From Clostridiales bacterium (lineage in GTDB: Bacteria > Bacillota > Clostridia > Lachnospirales > Lachnospiraceae), in the NCBI GenBank assembly GCA_015655565.1, contig JAATEU010000510.1, forward strand, positions 1-8,311: a DNA stretch of 8,311 nucleotides, read 5' to 3'. The position numbers were made by a program, and so were the translations under genes. Below, one piece after another: positions 5,431-8,311 of the stretch (its first letter is position 1; the number at the start of each line of letters is the position of its first letter). The notes under the pieces were generated by a model. The model searched no databases, was not told where the DNA came from, and was given only the letters and a program-made list of their open reading frames with translations.

Positions 5431-5946
5431 TCAGGGGTCCAGTAAGTACTTTTTCACCCTAAGTGCATTTTCAATGTTATCAAGCAGCTCTTCCGAATCC
5501 GCTTCAACCGTATGCAGATGTACTCCATCCGTCAATTCCTTTAAGGGTACCGTATTTTTTAATTTTACCTTCTTAACAAAGTCATATACATCCTGACGGT
5601 TTTTTATAATTAAATCTGCTGCAATTTCGCCATACAGCTCATGGGTTACTATGACATTCATTACTTTTCCTCCATTATCTACAATCGTACACAGTTCATC
5701 CTCAATTTCATCGGTTGTATGCTTTACCAGGAAACAGCGGTTAACCTTTTGTTTTTCCTGAAGATATATCATATATCCTTTTGTGGTGGATAATATATTC
5801 TTATTTACCGCTCTTAGCAGTGCAATATCCTGAACGATGACCTGCCGGCTGACTCCCAGTTTTTTAGCCAATTCCGTCCCTGAGATCGGTTCTTTGGTAT
5901 GATCAAGCATCTGAATTAATTTATCACGGCGTTCCTGCCCTTCCAT
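5431..5946 (-). CDS. niaR: NiaR-type transcription repressor of NAD-precursor genes (HTH plus 3H domain)
   Basis: A 171-residue DNA-binding repressor of the NiaR (YrxA) family, which represses niacin uptake and NAD synthesis genes when nicotinic acid is plentiful. Residues about 6-58 form a winged helix-turn-helix (ISGTELAKKLGVSRQVIVQD). Residues about 70-170 form the 3H domain, with H76, H102 and the pair H143/H145 (GVHLHTVEA). H76, E84, H143 and H145 have the same spacing as the metal ligands I recall for the Thermotoga maritima homologue. The ATG at 5946 has AAGGAGG 9 bases upstream; a TTG at 5970 would lengthen it by eight residues without a ribosome binding site. No nad or niacin transporter gene is in this window, so its targets lie elsewhere. 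A leader inverted repeat (5999-6030) may be a regulatory site. Confidence 0.87.
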   Translation of the reverse strand: MEGQERRDKLIQMLDHTKEPISGTELAKKLGVSRQVIVQDIALLRAVNKNILSTTKGYMIYLQEKQKVNRCFLVKHTTDEIEDELCTIVDNGGKVMNVIVTHELYGEIAADLIIKNRQDVYDFVKKVKLKNTVPLKELTDGVHLHTVEADSEELLDNIENALRVKKYLLDP

Positions 5947-5998
5947 TACAGCATTCCTCCTTAACTCCAATCTGCCCGCTATTCACTTAAATCAGAAT

Positions 5999-6030
5999 AG
6001 GTTAAAAATATGTTTTTTCATTTTTAACCT
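5999..6030. promoter_or_regulatory. Perfect 11-base inverted repeat in the niaR leader
   Basis: AGGTTAAAAAT (5999-6009) is mirrored exactly by 6020-6030 around a 10-base centre. It lies between the predicted niaR promoter and the niaR ribosome binding site. It could be a repressor site (autoregulation) or an RNA hairpin in the leader. Its A/T-rich stem makes a terminator unlikely. I cannot confirm that it matches the NiaR operator consensus. Confidence 0.45.
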
Positions 6031-6069
6031 TAATCCAATATTCAAAACGATACCGATTGTATTAGACTA

Positions 6070-6098
6070 ATTCTATAATATCTTATTCTGAATTGCAA
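6070..6098 (-). promoter_or_regulatory. Predicted promoter of niaR
   Basis: On the minus strand, -35 TTGCAA (6093-6098) and -10 TAGAAT (6070-6075) are 17 bases apart. The leader to the niaR ATG would be roughly 115 bases and includes the inverted repeat at 5999-6030. Moderate match to consensus. Confidence 0.42.
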
Positions 6099-6122
6099 GT
6101 TATCAGCCTATTATTCTTAATG

Positions 6123-6175
6123 AAAAAGATGCCCAGGAAAGGTCCGGTTAAGTTCGGAGCATATTCTGCGCATCT
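6123..6175 (-). terminator. Predicted terminator of the proline-rich gene
   Basis: A long interrupted stem: AGATGC (6127-6132) with GCATCT (6170-6175), CAG with CTG (6134-6136, 6166-6168) and TCCG with CGGA (6143-6146, 6155-6158) around an 8-base loop. On the minus strand a T run follows directly (6123-6127). It begins about 24 bases after the stop of the gene at 6199-6474. Confidence 0.55.
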
Positions 6176-6198
6176 CATTTTATGGGTCGGCCGGTGTT

Positions 6199-6474
6199 TT
6201 ACATTTTTAAAGATAACTCAACTGGTTGTATCGGTATTATTTCCGGTGTAGTACTGGGAGTTGGGGTTTCCATAGGTATCGGTTTTATTTCCGGAGAAGG
6301 ACTGTTTTCTATTGTATCCGGTTTTGGGGATGGTACGGTAGACGGATTTGGTGTAGTTATTTCAATACCGGGCTTTACCGGCGGCACTTCTTTCTCTCCA
6401 GGCGAGGATCCTGTGCCTCCTCCAACAGGCCCGGGATTTTGTAATTCACTTTCATTGGGTAAAAATCCAATCAT
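6199..6474 (-). CDS. Proline/serine/threonine-rich protein, 91 residues, function unknown
   Basis: The ATG at 6474 has a strong AAAGGAG 8 bases upstream and a terminator follows the stop, so this strand is favoured over the long frame on the other strand. The first 12 residues (MIGFLPNESELQ) look folded. From about residue 13 the protein is a low-complexity tail rich in Pro, Ser, Thr, Glu and Lys, with PSPKP, PSPEIKP and PTPSTTPE units like the spacers of clostridial surface proteins. There is no signal peptide or membrane segment. The same frame stays open for another 18 codons upstream (IRAKIIIIQNKGAEV), which looks protein-like but lacks a normal start codon. The gene may therefore be the remaining end of a longer protein. 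The -10 of a weak promoter (TATAAT, 6528-6533) lies just upstream, beside the palindromic repeat. I do not recognise the family. Confidence 0.5.
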   Translation of the reverse strand: MIGFLPNESELQNPGPVGGGTGSSPGEKEVPPVKPGIEITTPNPSTVPSPKPDTIENSPSPEIKPIPMETPTPSTTPEIIPIQPVELSLKM

Positions 6475-6535
6475 TACTTCTGCTCCTTTATTCTGTATTA
6501 TAATTATTTTTGCCCTAATACCAACTAATTATACT

Positions 6536-6612
6536 AGAGCGTGTTTGAAAAATCATTGCAAATTTTTGACCGCCCCACCCAACCCGGCACAAGCATTTTT
6601 CAAAAACGCTTT
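6536..6612. repeat. 77-base palindromic element, possibly a dispersed repeat
   Basis: Arms 6536-6553 and 6595-6612 pair over 18 positions with one mismatch and one G-U; the core arm is GCGTGTTTGAAAAAT. The 41-base loop carries a C-rich tract that on the minus strand reads GGGTTGGGTGGGGCGG, a G-rich run. I recall similar GCGTGTTTGAAAAA/TTTTTCAAACACGC arms as recurrent intergenic sequences in gut Lachnospiraceae, but cannot confirm it here because only one copy is in the window. It fills much of the otherwise gene-free 6475-6775. On the minus strand the left arm ends at the -10 TATAAT (6528-6533) of the proline-rich gene. Confidence 0.5.
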
Positions 6613-6685
6613 AATACTTTAATAACCTCCTGCTTCCATCCTAACAACCCTGCTTCATGAATTTTAAGAAGTTTTAAGTCCTTCC

Positions 6686-6714
6686 TTTACAACTGCCGTT
6701 AAAGCATATATACT
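6686..6714 (+). promoter_or_regulatory. Predicted sigma-A promoter of the 89-residue gene and peptidase unit
   Basis: -35 TTTACA (6686-6691) and -10 TATACT (6709-6714) are 17 bases apart. The leader of about 55 bases contains an 8-base inverted repeat, AGTATTAA (6718-6725) with TTAATACT (6750-6757), just after the -10, which could be a regulator site. Confidence 0.6.
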
Positions 6715-6775
6715 GTAAGTATTAAAAATCTGATACCTTAAGAATAATCTTAATACTACAAAAAGGGGAATTGAT

Positions 6776-7045
6776 ATGTTCCGATTATGGGCCAAAATAT
6801 TTAAGGATAACCGTATGCTTCGCGATACCGTTATCTGCAATGATAATATAGACTTAAACCGAACCAAAAAAATTTTTGCCGCCATAGATGAAATCTGTTA
6901 CCAATTTGATTTGGCAAAACCCATTTGGCTGGAATCAACTGTTGCAGACTTTAAAAAACATGATAAAACCAGATTTACACAAGATAATTTTATCGATCCG
7001 ATTGATTTTGATTACTTGGAAATTCATGTTATTGAGGAAGGTTAA
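6776..7045 (+). CDS. Conserved small protein of unknown function, 89 residues
   Basis: The ATG at 6776 has AAGGGG 7 bases upstream. The protein has no signal peptide, membrane segment or cysteine motif; it starts MFRLWAKIFKDNRML and has a block HDKTRFTQDNFIDPIDFDYL near the end, followed by an acidic tail. Both blocks look strongly conserved in proteins I recall from Lachnospiraceae that carry no assigned function. It is the first gene of a two-gene unit, 17 bases ahead of the M15 peptidase, behind a predicted promoter at 6686-6714. This suggests a cytoplasmic partner in cell-envelope work, but that is only context. Confidence 0.75.
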   Translation: MFRLWAKIFKDNRMLRDTVICNDNIDLNRTKKIFAAIDEICYQFDLAKPIWLESTVADFKKHDKTRFTQDNFIDPIDFDYLEIHVIEEG

Positions 7046-7062
7046 GTAAAAAGGTTGTTATT

Positions 7063-8088
7063 ATGAAGAGAAAATTAAACCTCTTTTTATCTATCGTGTG
7101 CATGCTTCTGATCATTTTTCTGGTCAATGTCTGTACTAAATTCTATAAGCCGTATACAACCCAAAAGACAGGTTCAGCCACATCCGGGCCTTCCAGCGGC
7201 ATTAATAGGACAATTGATGATACTAGCTTAAATTCCAATAACTCAAACCCGGATTCTGATAATAAGGATACCATAACTTCTGATACAACCTCTGCTGAGC
7301 AGGAAAACAATGCTGTGTCAGATAAAACTGCCGAATCAGATAATACTACTCCGTCAGATAAACCTGCTGCATCTGAGGACGCACCTGCCTCCGGAAACAG
7401 ATTCACAGAGAAAGCAAGTGCCTCCCTATTGACCAGGGACGCACTGCGTCAATTATCTGCAGGTACGGTTATAGATGTGAAAGAACCAGGAGATACCCTG
7501 ATGAATAACTGCTTTTACTATGAAGATATTAAAGATGATATAAAGTCAAGAATTGTGAGAAAATCTTATAAAGAGGACTGTACCGTCCCCTTAGGGGATC
7601 TGAAATATGTACGGATCCTATACTATGGTTTTGACAAGGAAACATACATTGGTGAATTAATTGTTAATAAAACCATAGCTGCCGACATAGTCGATATTTT
7701 CGCAGAACTATATGAGGAAGAATATCCCATTGAACAAATGGTACTGGTGGATGAATATGATGCGGATGATAATGCCTCCATGGCTGCAAATAATACCTCT
7801 TCCTTTAATTACCGTACGGTTTCCGGTTCAACCCATTTATCAAAACACGCCCTTGGATTAGCAATCGATATCAATCCATTATACAATCCATATGTTCAAT
7901 ATATGAAGGAGGGCGCCATCATATTGCCGGTGGAGGGAAGCATTTATGCCGACCGTACTTTGGATTGTCCTTATTATATAACGGAAGACAACCTGTGTTA
8001 CCGGGCCTTTGCAAAAAGAGGCTTCACCTGGGGAGGCTTCTGGGAAACGGAGCCGGACTATCAGCATTTTCAGAAAACAATAGAATAA
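7063..8088 (+). CDS. Membrane-anchored M15-family D,D-peptidase (D-alanyl-D-alanine carboxypeptidase/endopeptidase type)
   Basis: A 341-residue protein acting outside the cell on peptidoglycan stem peptides. Residues 5-23 form a single uncleaved-looking membrane anchor (LNLFLSIVCMLLIIFLVNV), although Cys24 after it leaves a lipoprotein signal possible. Residues about 30-115 are a low-complexity linker rich in Ser, Asp, Thr and Asn. The zinc peptidase domain follows at about 120-341, with SKHALGLAIDIN supplying H262 and D269 and DYQHF supplying H335, plus the preceding GGFW; these are the M15 zinc ligands and catalytic region. The ATG at 7063 has AAAAAGG 8 bases upstream. It follows the 89-residue gene by 17 bases and is closed by the terminator at 8095-8153. 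Whether it removes the last D-Ala or cuts cross-links cannot be read from sequence. It is not evidence of vancomycin resistance: no van ligase or dehydrogenase is nearby. Confidence 0.86.
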   Translation: MKRKLNLFLSIVCMLLIIFLVNVCTKFYKPYTTQKTGSATSGPSSGINRTIDDTSLNSNNSNPDSDNKDTITSDTTSAEQENNAVSDKTAESDNTTPSDKPAASEDAPASGNRFTEKASASLLTRDALRQLSAGTVIDVKEPGDTLMNNCFYYEDIKDDIKSRIVRKSYKEDCTVPLGDLKYVRILYYGFDKETYIGELIVNKTIAADIVDIFAELYEEEYPIEQMVLVDEYDADDNASMAANNTSSFNYRTVSGSTHLSKHALGLAIDINPLYNPYVQYMKEGAIILPVEGSIYADRTLDCPYYITEDNLCYRAFAKRGFTWGGFWETEPDYQHFQKTIE

Positions 8089-8094
8089 TGCAAA

Positions 8095-8153
8095 AAAGAC
8101 TGTACTTAAACGAGGATTCGCTGACAGCAAATTTTATGTTTAAGGCAGTCTTT
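8095..8153. terminator. Bidirectional terminator between the peptidase gene and pgi
   Basis: AAAGACTG and CTTAAAC (8095-8102, 8105-8111) pair with GTTTAAG and CAGTCTTT (8138-8144, 8146-8153): 15 pairs with a 2+1 internal loop and a 26-base loop. It is flanked by six A on the left (8092-8097) and a T-rich run on the right (8151-8159). It can therefore end transcripts from both converging genes. Confidence 0.8.
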
Positions 8154-8167
8154 ATTTTTACAATTAA

Positions 8168-8311
8168 TTATAATCTTTTTAATAATTCTTCCCTTTGCTT
8201 TTCAAACCCCGGCTTGCCAAGAAGCGCAAACATATTCTTTTTATAGCTTTCCACACCCGGTTGGTCAAATGGGTTAACACCCAGCATATAACCGCTGATG
8301 CCGCATGCAAA
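8168..8311 (-). CDS. pgi: Glucose-6-phosphate isomerase, C-terminus only (cut by window edge)
   Basis: The last 47 residues are present and end at TAA 8168-8170. The run [20 protein letters not shown] followed by MFALLGKPG is the conserved C-terminal signature of bacterial Pgi, including the [10 protein letters not shown] segment whose lysine-rich helix follows the active site. Pgi interconverts glucose 6-phosphate and fructose 6-phosphate in glycolysis. The gene converges on the peptidase gene and shares its terminator. Nothing can be said of its promoter or neighbours beyond the window. Confidence 0.94.
   Translation of the reverse strand, partial: FACGISGYMLGVNPFDQPGVESYKKNMFALLGKPGFEKQREELLKRL

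Noticed and set aside
6182..6622. Long plus-strand open frame with glycine-rich repeats, opposite the proline-rich gene
   Set aside because: It has no ribosome binding site, and Gly runs are the expected mirror of Pro codons on the other strand. Its end runs through the palindromic repeat.
7143..7406. Minus-strand Ser/Val-rich frame
   Set aside because: It is the antisense of the low-complexity linker of the M15 peptidase.
7063..8088. VanY-type vancomycin resistance determinant
   Set aside because: The M15 fold alone does not show this; there is no VanS/VanR pair, ligase or dehydrogenase nearby, and the neighbours are ordinary chromosomal genes.

Overview
The window looks like low-GC Clostridia, most likely a member of the Lachnospiraceae. 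This rests on the protein sequences of DnaX, YbaB, RecR, NiaR and Pgi, on A/T-rich promoters close to the sigma-A consensus, and on strong AGGAG-type ribosome binding sites. There is no rRNA, tRNA or CRISPR array.

Right two thirds (about 3358-8311). This is an ordinary chromosomal core. The minus strand carries niaR (NAD-precursor repressor), dnaX (DNA polymerase III tau/gamma) and ybaB (nucleoid protein); dnaX and ybaB form one unit behind a promoter at 5383-5411. Further right are a minus-strand gene for a proline-rich protein, a palindromic repeat, a plus-strand pair (a conserved 89-residue protein of unknown function and a membrane-anchored M15-type D,D-peptidase) and, converging on it, the 3' end of pgi.

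Left third (1-3357). The first 46 bases are the start of recR, which normally follows ybaB directly. Here about 3.3 kb separates the two. That stretch holds two plus-strand genes (a TetR regulator with a perfect operator palindrome over a consensus promoter, and a 58-residue zinc-ribbon protein), two minus-strand genes (an alpha/beta hydrolase and a membrane protein with a broken C-terminus), and a gene scrap. This cargo lies between two decayed minus-strand fragments that read as the first and last parts of one PRD-type sugar-responsive regulator. My reading is that a PRD regulator gene between ybaB and recR decayed and was split by the cargo. recR now seems to rely on its own promoter, and the ybaB transcript ends at its own terminator.

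The most notable signals are the broken dnaX-ybaB-recR cluster with the split PRD remnant, a run of nine A in dnaX placed where slippage would give a short gamma-like product, the TetR operator, and a 77-base palindromic repeat upstream of the proline-rich gene. I did not find a convincing new defence or biosynthetic system.
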